Shown piece after piece: positions 24,801 through 39,800 of a stretch of 64,000 bases of DNA. A model generated the notes under the pieces. The model was not told the origin of the DNA, ran no database searches, and was given only the letters and a program-made list of their open reading frames with translations. Source of the DNA: Gordionus sp. m RMFG-2023. Its lineage: Eukaryota; Nematomorpha; Gordioida; Chordodea; Parachordodidae. Every line of letters starts with the position of its first letter. The first letter of the stretch is position 1. The position numbers and the translations under genes were made by a program. Where the stretch lies: contig NC_088775.1 of the NCBI RefSeq assembly GCF_954871325.1, forward strand, positions 20,809,561 through 20,873,560, in the 5' to 3' direction.

Positions 24801-27800
24801 TTATGGACGGAAGAGATAAGATAGAATTTGATCTTGATCGCAAGTTATCTGCCGAATGTGATGTATCTGAGTTAATTGCCTGAGAGGGATCATTTGTGAA
24901 TAATTCTGGGTTAGAGACTATTTCGTATAATCGATAAATTTCACTCTCGCTATAGTTAAAAAGGGGATTAAATTTATATATTTCAAACTAATAATAGAAT
25001 ACAAAATATTTTATCTTTATTTGGATTAATAACAAATTCTACTATTTTTTTGGGAAAGAGATGGGGGATGGGAGAGTGTATAGGGGATAATTAATTAGCT
25101 TAAAATGATATTTACGAAAACTAAACCCATGCATGGAGATTTATATTGACAAATTATTTGGGCAATTTTTTATAAGAAATGGACAGTGAAATTAATCACA
25201 ATGGGCACTATTTAAATTAAATGAACATTAGAAAAACATTTGGTAGGTATGTTAAATTTTTGGTCAGTGTGTAATTAATTTTCAATTATTTTATTTATTT
25301 GGATATGGATAGTAGTTAAAATAAATAGATAGTTATAAAATAATTTGGTTGGTATTTTAAATTTTGGGTCTAATAAATAATTTTTAAGTTTTTTTATTTG
25401 AAGCTTATTTTGAAAATGGATAAGTATGTAATGGAACCAATTAAATACTATTCAGATTCATCTGATTACTATGAAAAAGCTGGCAATAGTAAGGATGAAA
25501 TAAATAAAAATTTTTTAAAAATGCTAAAGTCCAACAATATTTAAATAGTAATGATTGAGGACAATAATCAATGATATACAAGAGGGTAGGAAGATTTATT
25601 TTAGATGTAATTTAGTTTTTAAAAAAAGAGAACAATGTGCAGTAAGATTTCATTTTATTTATAATTCTAATGATGATTATGTAACATTCATATTTGATTA
25701 TTAAACAAACCCGAAAAAGAATAAAGCGATAATTTTGCAAAGTTTTAAATATTAGATTAAAAATTTAAAAAAATTTTCTATTTTTTAGATTTGCTCAATG
25801 GCACTATGCAGACGTTAGCCAAAAATTTCCTATAGAGATGGTGAGGGGGAGATAATTATTTATATATTAAAATAATTTTTTCTGGAACATAATTTATTAT
25901 AACTAATCTATATTAAATTTATTATAACCAATCATATTAAAAATGACAATTTGGAACATAAACGATGAAATATTGGAAAATCAAAATATTTAAGAGCGAA
26001 TAAAATATTGTTAAAAAATATTATAGCTATAACCGGTATGTATCACAGTAAAATATAGTAAACATTATATGATAGTTGATCAAAATATAGTTCATAAATG
26101 ACAATTAAATCATGCGATCGCCCCTTTAAAATAGTTTCTCGATGCATATTAAGTAAAAAACTAGCCCATTCAACAGAATGTCGTACTTTTGAGGTAATAT
26201 TTTATTTTCCTTAATAAAGAAAAGGTCCTCTAATTTGTCCTTGTTGTAAAAATTATTTAAAAAAATTGGTATTGTTGCCAAAATATACAATAATTTTCTT
26301 ATATTTAGAAAAACTCCACAATATATTTTAAGGTAATTTTATTTTCCATAATAAAAAAAAGATCTTCTAATTTGTCCTTGTAATGAAATTTAGATAAAAT
26401 AAATAAAGTTGGGAAAATTATTTCAAAAAATTGTTATTGTTGCCAAAATGTACAGTAATTTTCGTATTTTTAGAAAAACTCCATAATATATTTTAAACAT
26501 TGCGTTTTTTGAAGGATTATGGATTATCTATTAAATTTAATCTTATGTAGCAAGATATAAATTCTGAAATTAATAGGCCTATAGATATATTTATACCATA
26601 TGGATAAAATTTAGGTAAATACTTAATTTGTTCAATATCAAAATTTAATATATCCTGAAAAGGAACATAGGTAACAGTATTTGTAAATTAGATAGAGCCA
26701 TTTGATGAATCACAAATCGTTCATTGATTTGAGTCAAAAATATACTCAAAAGTGGAATAACAATGGTAGTAATTCTCAATTGAGTCAACGTTAATATTGG
26801 AACGATTGTTTGTCTAGGTACAAGTATAGTCTAGCAGATTTTGAAATCATAGAATCTCACTTTCGCTTCAATAATCTAAGTGAAATTTTTTGTAGATATT
26901 GTCTCTTAGTTTTCAAAGTTGTAATATAATAATATTCGTGTAACTACAGCCAAATCCATAACAATTGCATAAAATTGTTATGCTATTAAATAAAATTTAT
27001 TAATACAATGTTCCAATGCGGAAAAATGGCTGTCTTATTAAATCTAATAATGTATCAGCTTCAGATAAAATATCTGGTTTAGGCCATTCTGAAATTTCTC
27101 CAAGGTCATTAAATAGGCCCTTCGAGATCTAAAAATTAACAGTTTGATGTCGAAAGCTCCATCGTTTCGGGCATGCTTTTGCAGTTATTCTTTTCTTGTA
27201 TACAAGAAGTCTTAAAATAATTCTATTTAGCAAATTTGTCTAAAAAATAATTATTAACCTCCGGAAGACTTTATTTTTTATTTAGATTCTTTTATTTATA
27301 ATCATTGTTAATTAGAAGGTGAAGATGAATACAGTTATGTTGAGTTTAAGTTATATTTATATATTAAATTATATTACTTTTAGGTTCTTGGTTGATAAAA
27401 TTTTTTTATATCCATCAATGTTTAAGGTTTAAAAATTTATAAAAAAAATATACTTTAATGATAAATTTACTTCCCAAAAATTTATAAATACTACATAAAA
27501 GATTAATTTTTTGATAATAAAAATAATGCCCTTTATTGCTAAGAAAATAATATCCATTTATATTTTATTTAAAGTCAAATGGTATATTTCATTCTCATTC
27601 TCGAGTGGTTTATACTAAACGGCTCTAAAAATATTAAAATAATTTCAAAATCTATTAATATTTAGAGATCACAAAATTTTAAAATGAATACTAACAATAA
27701 CAACTATTTATTTATCGATAAAATATTTTAATTAAAAATGTCTTTGAATATGATATGTATAAAAATAATTATAAATTGAAAATGAAACCATAATATAATG

Positions 27801-30800
27801 ATTTGAATATAAAATTTCAAAATATAATATTATTATTTAATTAGTATTTTTTAAAATATATTTTATTTTTTGCTAGCGAATTTTAATAACCTGTTTTTTA
27901 CGTTTATTAGATAAGCCAATTCTATATTTCTAATAAGGCTAATAAACACCAATAGCATCACTAGGGTAGAGGGTATAGGCGCCCAGAGGCTCAAATTCCT
28001 GAAAAATATGGAGCCCCTTGAAAATTTGAATTATTTATAACAATACTTATAAATAGAAGATCATTTTGAAATTATTAAAATTAACTAAAAAAAAAGAAGG
28101 CATATCAGAAATACTAACTAAAATAAAATTAAGTTAATTTTAAAAAATATTTAGGCCACTTGAGATTATAAAGGAGAGTAACGCCACTGCTTATAACCCT
28201 TACAACGCAAGTTTACAGTGGACTTTCAAATAAATTTATCTGTATTTGAGGATAATTTTTACATACAATAAAACCTAATCATAAGTTTTGGGAAATGTAT
28301 TTTCCTCCATCGAAAATTTGTTTGCTTTCATAGATATCATTTTATACTAAAAATGATCACTCACAACCCCCTCTCCTCCTACACCTAAACCTCTCTCCCC
28401 CTAAAAATGTGTACAATATCACTGACAATAATTTAAAAGATAAATATTAAGTTACTAATTTATTAAAATAATGATTATTTCAAAATTTTCATAAAAAGGT
28501 CTTTAATATAAAAAAAGTAAAAACTCAAAAGTATGTTAGAAATGTTTAAATTAATTTTAACGTTTTTAGATATAATTTTAGATTACTTTGTGAAAAACTT
28601 TTATATTTTTTAAATGATTTTTGCTACGGTGGGAGGAGGAATTCCTCGCTAGCCACGCGCATATTATAAGAAAGTATGTTTTCTACCTAATATATTTACG
28701 ATATACTTGTTTAAAAAATGTAGAAAAAACAAACGCTATTTCGAACTTTTTTAATATAAAGTCAATAAAATTTGTCTTGATTTTAAAATCAATAAATCAT
28801 ATTTTTATTAAAATTTATTTTGCTGTTTATAACTTATTTAATATGTGACTAGTTAAAAAATTATTTAACCCGCCCGCTCTTCCGATTTATAAAATTATTT
28901 TATTCTCCCGCCCCTCGGGTGTGGACTAAAAACCCGCTCGTTTTAAAAAAAAATTCAAAAAAGCTTAAAAATAACGATTCTAATTGTCACTTTACTATAG
29001 TACATCAAAATTGAAATTCTAATTTAACAAGTTTACACATTATATTTCTACCCATTTGCTTCAAAAAAATTCAAAAAAGTTTAAAATTAACTATTTTGAC
29101 AATTGTATGATACATTTTCACTGAAATTTTGGTAACGATTATGACAATTGTCACTTTTTTATGGTTCATCTTCCCAAAAATCTAAATTTAACATGAAAAT
29201 TTATTTATTTAAAAAATTTTAAAAATAACGATTATAACAATTGTCACTTTTCTATGGGTTATTTTCCCTAAAAGCTCAATTTAACCTGTTTACCATTTAT
29301 TTTTATCATGTCAAAAAAAAAGAAGATTATATGACAATTGTTACTTTTCTATGGTTCATCTTTATTGAAATCCCAATTTAACATGTTTATACTTTATATT
29401 TTTACCCTGACTATATAGGGATTCAAGCAGCTCAAAAATTCGATTTAGTCGACTAAATGGGTCAACTAAGCCGACTAAATGGATCGATTAAGCCGACATA
29501 TTGATCAACTTAGTCGACGAATCGACATATTTAGTCGCTCGAGTTTTTAGTTGATTTTTGACTATGACTATTAGTTAATTGTCTTTTAGCCGACTAAATT
29601 TGGCTGATTAACAAAACTGCTAATAATGACTATTATATTATGAAATATTTATTTTTATGATCATATTAATTGAACAATATTTTAAAAAAATAGGTACAAG
29701 AGTGATTCAATGATAGAGTTTTTAATTTTCTTTTAGCCTTTATAAATTTATAAAATTTGGAATAAAATATTCTTTGCTATCCTACCCTATTCATTTCCTC
29801 GAAGTCTAATTTAAAAAAACGCGCAAAAATAATTCAGGCTTTATTAATATATTAACATTGAGTTCATTAGCTAAATTTATATCCTTATTGGTGAAATTGA
29901 TATCTGGGTTGCGTCAATATTTATTGTCTGAAATCCTTAATATGTAAAAATTCATCAATCAGTTGCCAGTCACTAACCAAGATAATTAGACTGTTTTTAT
30001 AAATTTTTGAATGGTTCATAAATAAATTCCATCTAAGTAAAATAAGGGATTTTTCTAATTCAAAATATTTTGAATATTATGATTTTACGATCTTTATAGA
30101 TATTTTATCTTTCCTCTAAAATATTAGTTCAAAGTTTTATATGAATTTGAATCTAATATTGAGACGCAGCCTTAAACATGAAGTTTGCCATACCTTTCAT
30201 ACCCTAATTCTGTATTTTAAGCCAATATGTAATGCTTAACTACAATACATATAAGTTAGTGCTACAGCATATATATTTTTTTCTCTTAATTACTCAGAAT
30301 TAAAACTTAAAATAATGAATACTGAATTTTCAAAAGATGATTTTGGTAAGTAAAAATTTTAATTTTCTCAGAATTGAATTTCTTAAAAAATAAATATATT
30401 GCTCAGAAATATTTACTATTTATTCTATTTAAGTGCATAAGCATGATTTTTTGAGTTTTAGGATTAATCATTAGAATAAAATAATTCTGAGAAAATTAAA
30501 AAAAAATTACTTAGCAAAATCTATGATTTTTAAAAATAATATATTCTTAGTTACTATTTTTTATCTTGATTGGAGAAATAAGCATTTCAAAATATTTGTT
30601 CAAATACTTTTAATAGCATAAAGAACATTTTAAAAATTTATGTTGTAGGGGAGGGGGGTGGGTGAATTTATTAGGGTAAACCAAATATCCACTTCGTACT
30701 TACAACTATGCGCGAGAAGAGCCCAGAAAGATATTAATTAATTAATTTTTTATTAATCATATCAGATAAAGGTTACATGCTTACTTAATAGACAATAGGT

Positions 30801-33800
30801 AATAAAAGATCCAAACATTTCACGTTTATGATTTAAGGAACTTTTATCAGTAAATTAATATTCAATATGTTGTTTTCCTTTAAATAAATGCATTTCGCAA
30901 TATATTTATTGTTTCGCGGTAATGTGTTCGCGATAATGATTTCGCTCGAACACATACGCGGAAAATTTGCTGTAAGGGTTCGCGATTAAAGCTTCGCTAT
31001 AAGGGGTTAGGCATAAGGGTTTTGCTATAATGTTATCGCTCTATTGAATTCGCGGTTAACGTTTTGGGGAAATAAATTTACATGGTTTACCTTCACTATA
31101 AAATTCTTTCTCGATAAAAGTATCGCGATAAAAGTTTCGTGAAAGAGGGTTTCGCGATAAATGTTTGAATTGCCATACGAATAAAATCATTATGTTAATC
31201 TATCTGGTGAATAATATTTTAATATTTAATCTATTTAAAAATTAGGTCTTATTTTTCTCTTAGATAACCTATCTCTCTACACATTCAATTTGCATATTCT
31301 ACTTGTATAGGCTTTTTGAAAATAATTTAGTCCTGTTTACAGGTACTTTAAATGCTTTTATATAATAAGTAAATTATATTGACTTTAAGTAACATTGGTC
31401 TCATTTCTGGGGATATGGTATTTTTGCCCAAATTATTTATTAAAATATGTTGTAATAAAACCAGCTGTATAATAAAAATCGTTTGTTGTTTGGAAATAAA
31501 AAAATATTGTGAAAAAGTGCCCTGAAAAAGATTTGAAAAAACATTTTGTTTGTAAATGAAATGACCTTCCATGGATTTATAAAACCCAAAATTAACATTC
31601 AAATTTAGTTCCATGAAGTTGGCCGAACATTTGGAAGCACTAACGATGAATCATATGTTATTTTTTAGTGCTTCGTTAGTGCTTATTAGTGCTTCAATCC
31701 GTATAGTAGCCGAATTTAAGGAAAAAAAGTTATAGGCAAAAATAAAAATTTGTGCCAACTTCACGCTTAAAAGTTGATTGAAAGCACTAACAATGAAACT
31801 TATATCATTCTTTAGTGCTTCGTTAGTAGAGGTTAGTGCTTCAACCAGTTTTGTTGCCGAATTTAAGAATAAAAAGTTATTGGCGAAAAAAACAAAAATA
31901 AACAAAACTATAGTAGTAATAAACATCCGGTTTTCGCCATTATCTAGTGCTTAATTAATTTATTTAAATTCCGTTATTAATTTAGTTAACCGCCATATGG
32001 AAAAAAAGTTATTAGCTAAATAAAAATTATGACGTCACGATTTAAGCGTGAAGTTGGCAGAACTTTTGGAAGCTAACGATGAAACTTATATCATTCTTTA
32101 GTGCTTCGTTAGTATAGGTTAGTGCTTCAATCACTTTTGTTGCCGAATTTAAGAATAAAAAGATATTTGCGAAATAAATAAATAATGGCGATGTGCCAAA
32201 ACAAAAACTATAGTAGTACTAAACATCCGGTTTTCGCCATTATTTAGTGCTTAATTAGCAAATTTGAATTCCGTAATTAATTTGGTTAACCGTCTTTATA
32301 AAAAATTGTAATACGCTAAAGAAATGTTTAGAGGTCAAATTATGGCCAGAAAATTATGAAAGCACTAACGATGAATTTTATACCCTTCTTTAGGGCTTCC
32401 TTAGTAGAGGTTAGTGGTTTAATTACTTTTGTAGCCGAATTTAAGAATAAAAAGTTATTTGCTAAAAATACAAATAATGGCGACGTGCCAAAACAGAAAC
32501 TATAGTAGTACTAAACATCCGGTTTTCGTCATTATTTAAAGCTTAATTAGCAAATTTGAATTCCATAATTAATTTGGTTAACCGTCTTTATAAAAATTGT
32601 AATACGCTAAAGAAATGTTTGGTGGTCAAATTATGGCCAGAAAATGATGAAAGCACTAACGATGAAATTTATATCCTTCTTTAGGGCTTCCTTATTAGAG
32701 GTTAGTGCTTTAATTACTTTTGTAGCCGAATTTAAATATAAAAAGTTATTTACGAAAAAAACAAAAATAAACAAATAATGGCGACGTGCTAAAACAAAAA
32801 TTATAGCAGTATTAAACATCCGGTTTTCGCCATTATTTAGTGCTCAATTAGTAAATATGAATTCCATAATTAATTTGGTTAACCGTCTTTATAAAAATAG
32901 TAATACGCTAAAGAAATGTTTATAGGTCAAATTATGCCAGAAAATTATTAAAGCAATAACGATGAAATTTGTATCCTTCTTTAGGGCTTCCTTAGTAGAG
33001 ATTAATTCTTTAATCACCTTTGTAGCCGAATTTAAGAATAAAAAGTTATTTGCGATAAAAACAAAAATAAACAAATAACGGCTACGTGCCAAAACAAATA
33101 CTATAGTAATACCAAACATCCGGTTTTCGCCATTATTTATTGCTCAATTAGTAAATTTGAATTCCGTAATTAATTTGGTTAACCGTCTTTATAAAAAATT
33201 GTAATACACTAAGGATTATGAAAATATATAAAATTATAAAATATGTAATAAAACCTAATTAAAAAATTATAATTTATAAATTTATAATTATATAATTAAA
33301 AATAAAATTCTATAATTAAGTCCCCATGAACCATAATTGTGTCTATAAATTTCTATTTGAATTTTTTGTCGAATAAAATAAAATTCTCTGGGTTCATTTG
33401 TGAAAAGTCGTATTTTATTACGCAGATTTTTTAAAAATATAAATGTTGAAGGCGAAACCGTTAGTAGAAGTCAATATTGGAGTGAATATGAAGTTTTTAA
33501 AATTTTTGTATTTGTTTGTCTTTTTAATTTCTGCCTGTGTTATTAAATTGAAATTTATGTTTGAAGGGAATGATGAGACACACGTGTAGCCCCAATGAGT
33601 GATTTGCTGAGGGCCCAAGGTATGGTTGTCATACCATCAGGTCTTAAACCATCTACTTGAGATAAATTTGATCGTTCAAGATTGTTTGTAATGTGTGCAG
33701 CTGTTAGGCTTTTATTTATTATATGGTTTACAGCTGAGTGTTGATTTATTAATCACATGTGGGAAATTCTGTGGTTAATTTTTTATATTACTCAAAAAAT

Positions 33801-36800
33801 TTTGATTACTTGTAAATTTTTATAGTATGTAACACATTTCCATAATGTGAAACATTCTTATACAGTTAAATAACTTTCCATAATTATTGTAAAAAACATT
33901 TTGATATAATTTTTTTAAAAATTTTTTTAATAAATACGAACGTCAAATTTATAAGTCGAATATAATTTTTTAATGTTTTGGTCTAAAATTTTCTTAGGCG
34001 TCGAGAAAGGTATCAGAAAATTTGAAAGATTAATATGGCAGTAATTTATCGAATCAGGAACTCTCAGAATTCCTGCATAAGTATTAGTGATTTGCATCGG
34101 GCCTAATTTTTCAAGCCCGGACGGTCAGAAATTTTTTTAAAAAAGTTTTGCCGGCCCGCCCGAACTAGAATTTTTTTAAAAAAATTTACGACCAGCGGTC
34201 TTGCCCGAATTTATTTAAATATAGAAAATAATTTTTAAAATTACTCAAAATAAAAGACATATGTTATATGTTGTCTAGTTTCTATAAATAAAATCAAATA
34301 TTTTTATTTTACATAAAAAATTTAATATATAATTGATAAATTTAGATGTATTTAAAAAAAATTTCTAGGCCCAACCCTACCCGGCCCTTTTTTTAAAAAT
34401 ATTAGGCCCGAACCAGATTTATTTAAAAAAAAATTAGGTCAGAGTACGGTTCGACGGGTACTTCATAATATTGTGATATTAATATAACTAAAATTTATGA
34501 TAGGAATAAATATATGCGTAATTTTTTCGAATAAAATAAAACTATGTAAAAAGAACAATTTGAATTATGAATAAAAAATTTCTGAGAATGTTTTTAACCA
34601 TATCATTCAATGACACCTCAGAATAATAGATGCTGGAGAAAAAATGTAGTTGTTACAATAAAATAATAAAAATTATATAATTATTACACAAGAATGGGGT
34701 TCAATGGACCCATTTAGAAATAATATTTTGTGACTTGGTTATAGCTATTCATGTATTTTGGGAACCTTAATATATAAGCTTCTGAAACATTATATTACTC
34801 AAATATGGCAGATGATCTACGGAAACAATTGATAGGTTAAGTGCAAAAAGACAATATGCATTTTTTAATTACTTGGGGTTTTTAATCAAACTAATTAGGG
34901 TTTAAATTTTACAAAATAAGTACTAAATAATGGTGAAAATAAAATGTTTGTCGCTGATAGATTTTTTGTTTATTTTGTTAATAACTTTTTTATTTTAAAT
35001 TAGGCTAATAAACTGATTGAACCACTAACCTCTACTAAGGAAGCCCTAAAGAAGGATATAAAATTCATCGTTAGTGTTTTCATAATTTTCTGGCCATAAT
35101 TTGACCTTAAAACTTTTCTATAACATATTACAATATTTCATAAAGACGGTTAACCAAATTAATTACGGAATTCAAATTTGCTAATTAAGCACTAAATAAT
35201 GACGAAAACCGGATGTTTAGTACTACTATAGTTTTTGTTTTGGCACCACGCCATTTTTTGTTTTTTTCGCAAATAACTTTTTATTCTTAAAATCGGCAAC
35301 AAAAGTGATTGAAACACTAACTTCTACTAAGGAAGCCCTAAAGAAGGATATAAATTTCATCGTTAGTGCTTTCATAATTTTCTGGCTAAAATTTGACCTC
35401 TAAATATTTCTTTAGCGTATTACGATTTTTTCATACGACGGTTATCCAAATTAATAACGGAATTTAAATATATTAATTAAGCACTAGATAATGGCGAAAA
35501 CCGGATGTTTAGTACTACTCTAATTTTTGTTTTGGCACGTCGCCAATATTTATTTATTTTTGTTTTTTTTGCCAATAACTTTTTATAAATTCGGCAACAA
35601 AAGTGATTGAAGCACTAACCTCTACTAACGAAGCACTAAAGAATGATATAAGTTTCATCGTTAGTGCTTCCAAAAGTTCGTTCAACTTCACGCTTAAATC
35701 GTGACGTCATAATTTTTATTTAGCTCATAACTTTTTTCCATATGGCGGTTAACTAAATTAATAACGGAATTTAAATACATTAACTAAGCATTAAATAATG
35801 GCGAAAACCGGATGTTTAGTAATACTCTAGTTTTTGTTTTGGCACGTCGCCAATATTTGTTTATTTTTTTTTTCGCCAATAACTTTTTATTCTTAAATTC
35901 GGCAACAAAACTGATTGAAGCATTAACCTATACTAACGAAGCACTAAAGAATGATATAAGTTATCGTTAGTGCTTTCAATCAACTTTTAAGCGTGAAGTT
36001 GGCACAAATTTTTATTTTTGCCTATAACTTTTTTTCCTTAAAATCGGCTACTATACGGATTGAAGCACTAATAAGCACTAACGAAGTTCTAAAAAATGAC
36101 ATATGATTCATCGTTAGTGATTCCAAATGTTCACCCAACTTCACGGAGCTTTCAAATTTATTTATGAATTCTATTTGATAATAAGCTTATATATATATAT
36201 ACTACAATTTCATAACAATAATTTACACACCATTGCCTAAAACTCTATTTTTTTACATTATGGGGATGTTTTTTTTAGAGAAAAAATATTATAATAACAT
36301 TACATAAGAAACGCTAGTTTATATAAAATAATAATATTTTAATTATGAAGGCACAAAAAAAAGCAGTGTACAAAAAAAAAAATTTGGGAGAAAATAATAA
36401 TAATTTTTAGTAAAAATAAATACAAAATTGATTAATAATGGAATAGTTCATTTAGTTTTCGTTAATCCTTTAAAAAAAAATGAAATATAAAGATATTATA
36501 AAATGCTAAATTAGCCCATTAGGTATATTGAATTAATTCATAATAATATTTAAAATTTTTGCCCTAGGATCTAATATAAAATCTAGACTATGGAAGCGCG
36601 TATTAAATTCATTTTAGATTCTCTCACAAATATGGAATTTTTATTACTTATTTATCGATGAATAGGGGAAATCGATTAAATTGATTAAATATGTCAACCT
36701 AAGAAAATCAGCATTTTGGATAAAAAGTTAGTTCATCAAAATATATACCCACACCATACATGCAAGTAAATAGATCACCTTGCACTGGAGGGGATACGAA

Positions 36801-39800
36801 ATAAAACCCCTCAAAAATCAAAGCTTTTAAATACAACCAATCTCATTTAGAAATTCTGGTTATATGCCAATAAATTACTAAATTTTAAAAATAGCAACTC
36901 TTATCAAGTAATTATTACAAAAAATTGCAATTACAATTGAAATTTGGATACTTGATTTTTATGTCTTACTTTAACATTCGAAAATAGATTAATATGCCTT
37001 GATAAATTATTAATGTGGGAAATCTAATAAAATATTTATGAATAAATAGAATAAATGATAAACATAATTATTATATTATAAAGATTATATGTAGTATTAA
37101 AGGTTGGTATTTCAAAGATTATATTAAAATTATATACAACATTATCATATCTATATTGCCTATTTTATACTATATAATATAAAAATCTCTATGGTATTAT
37201 AATAAATCTTAAATTAGTTTGGTATTATTATTTTCTTCAAATATCATAATTTTTAAAAACTAACCTAGATATAATAGTGATAATACACTGTGATGCTTTG
37301 CTAAGATCTCTGCCTGGACACTCGATATAAGCAAAAGGCTAAAATCCGGATGAATTTGAAATTTTTTTTTAGAAAAGGGAGAGAATTTTTTATAGAAAAT
37401 ATATTTTTCATTATTAACTGCCATAATTGACGTGTATGGTTTAGCAAGCCCCAGTAGTTCTAAATTGACAAATCATAATTGAAATAATATCTAGATATAA
37501 TAAATATTCATAAAACTTTCCCAAATTATAGAAGAGTGTTTAAACTTTGTTATAAAATTTAATTTACATATAAATGATTATATATTTTAATAAATATTAA
37601 AATTGTGTCATGTAAAAAATCTTTTGAAAATTTCATCAAAATTTTATTTCTAAAATAAAATTTTTAATAATAAATTATTTCAAAATATTTTTTGTCTATA
37701 GATGTAAACTAATAAAAACTATATTAGGATAAAATTAAACCATCTAGTGTATTTAATTTTAAAATAAGATTGCCAAGCCCCGGGGTTTACCTAACCCCAG
37801 TCTCCCCTACATACAAACACGATTAATTTATAAAACGGTTGTAGGAATAGATAGCTATAGAAATTGTAGCTATTTTTTTAGCATCTAAAGTCATTAGTCT
37901 TCATTACTAAATAGAATTCCGTTAATAATTCGATAAGTCATTTAAACCACTTAGATATTTATTGTTAATATTAATTAACTTCCTCCCGCATAAATGATTG
38001 ATTGGCATCTTTCAGCTGGAAGCAAAATCTATTAATTTTTCCTACAAAGAATTTGAAGAAATGAGATTAGAAGTTTTTAGACCATTTTTAACAAATAGTC
38101 CCCATTATTTTTTTTTAATATCAGGCAAACTATTGCTTTTTTCAGAAGCTTTAAAATAAATAGTTCTGACAAAACATCTAACACACACCAAGGCTAGATA
38201 TGACAAGAACTTGAAGCTTTCTAACAAATGGAACAACCCTAACTTTGAATTCTCTCGTAGATTTAATTTCACGTATGCCTGGATTCGCGGGGGGGGGACT
38301 AGGGTCTTGCTGTGCCGTTTCTGTAAGCCGATCTTATAATAGAAATTTTACACAAATAATTAAGGCTGTGAGCATTATGGGGAAAAATAGCGATTGACAA
38401 ACATAAATTAAACCAAATAAAACATACAACTTAAATTTTATTGAATAAAATTGATAATTAGTAGGAATTACATTAAATTACAAGTAAAAATTAAATAACT
38501 GGGTGGATATAATAGGAGTCATTTTTAGCCACGGGTAATTATTCGAACACTTGTAAAATTCATTCTTCTTCCTTATTGCTTTTTTTTTAAATTTTACAGA
38601 CCATGCAGAAACATTCATTTTTCTATTTTACTTAACTTTTCATACTTTATTCTATTTTGAATTTCTTTATAAGGGGATAAGGTTTTTTTTGGTTTGCCAA
38701 TTTACCTCTAGAAACTCTACTTTATATCGCTTTAGAACTTTTGTATAAGCTAAAAATCTGGGAACAAGCTAAAAGGAACGGTAGGTAATTATAGTATATT
38801 AGATATATTATAAAATTTAAATATTTATTTTTTGGTTCAAAAAAAAATTCAAAATTATAATTAGGTGTTAAAATAGTTTTTTGCAATTAACTGCTAATGA
38901 CTCTTTTCCAAAAATAAACATAGTCCATAGATAACACGCATAAAAACAGACAAATTTGAAGATATTTAGCCCAGGATTAAATAGTTGCGTTTTCTTCTCC
39001 CGGTTTGCAACCCGTTTCCGATCTCTCCTATTCATTTTACCTAATTATAGAAAAATATTTATAACAGATGGAAGTAAAACTAGCATTCTTAATTAAATTA
39101 TTCTTGAATATCACATCACATCACATTTTATTTGATAATGATTTTTATTTATTTTCTACCTGACACTGATATTTATAATTTTTATTAGCGCTTCCTTGGC
39201 AATGCAGTTAATTTATATTTATAGCGCATAATGCAGCCAATATCTAAACCATCATGCTCTTGAAAATCTATGAAAAACCCAAATTCTATGAATGGGCGAA
39301 TCATTATAAAATACCAACTGGTTTTATTTTATCAATGTTAATCACTAACTTTAAAGCCATCTTGGAAAATAAATGTCACTTAATAATTTTCACCTTTAAA
39401 AATTCACAAATATAGATATATTATATACATAAAAATTTTATTTTTTTATGATAAAACATTAATATGAGCTTATCATATATATTTTTTTATATTATTTATA
39501 TTTTTGTAAATTTTTCGGAGGGAGCACCTTAAATTACTATTATAACTTCAAGGGTACTATGTGCCCTCGAACATCACTGGTAACTGGTAATGTAATAGAA
39601 TACTTTTTTAGAAATAATTAGCGTCCTAAAATATAAAAATTGCATATTTTGGCTAATAAAATTATATTTGATAACTAAAATATATTTGAACAGGTGCGTA
39701 TTTTGTATTTGAAAATATAAATTAAATCATATACAAAATAAATTTGAAATAGATTGTTTGAACCAAATCGATATGAAGTTCAGTTTAAACCAAATCGATA

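Larger units (their letters stand above)
31608..36150. mobile_element. Foldback transposon with tandem-array arms, perfect 10-bp TSD
   Basis: The two ends are inverted copies (GTTCCATGAAGTTGG.. and AGCTCCGTGAAGTTGG..) and are flanked by TTCAAATTTA at 31598-31607 and again at 36151-36160. Each arm is a tandem array of a ~300-bp unit. CATCCGGTTTTCGCC recurs at 31924, 32224, 32516, 32817 and 33117 on the left; its inverse lies at 35209, 35501 and 35808 on the right. The ~1.75-kb centre (33.2-34.97 kb) contains a hAT derivative and no recognised transposase. Long inverted arms built of tandem repeats are typical of foldback elements (FB in flies, Galileo, some MULEs). A 10-bp duplication fits MULE-type integration best. 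The ORFs inside the arms are repeats of one unit and are not genes. Confidence 0.9.

Noticed and set aside
31651-33119. Three similar minus-strand ORFs with a KEALKKD-type motif
   Set aside because: The same segment of the 300-bp foldback unit repeated; no start context or domain, and the sequence evolves as a repeat.
31598-36160. CRISPR-like array
   Set aside because: Unit length is ~300 bp without short spacers, the copies are inverted in two arms, and the setting is eukaryotic.
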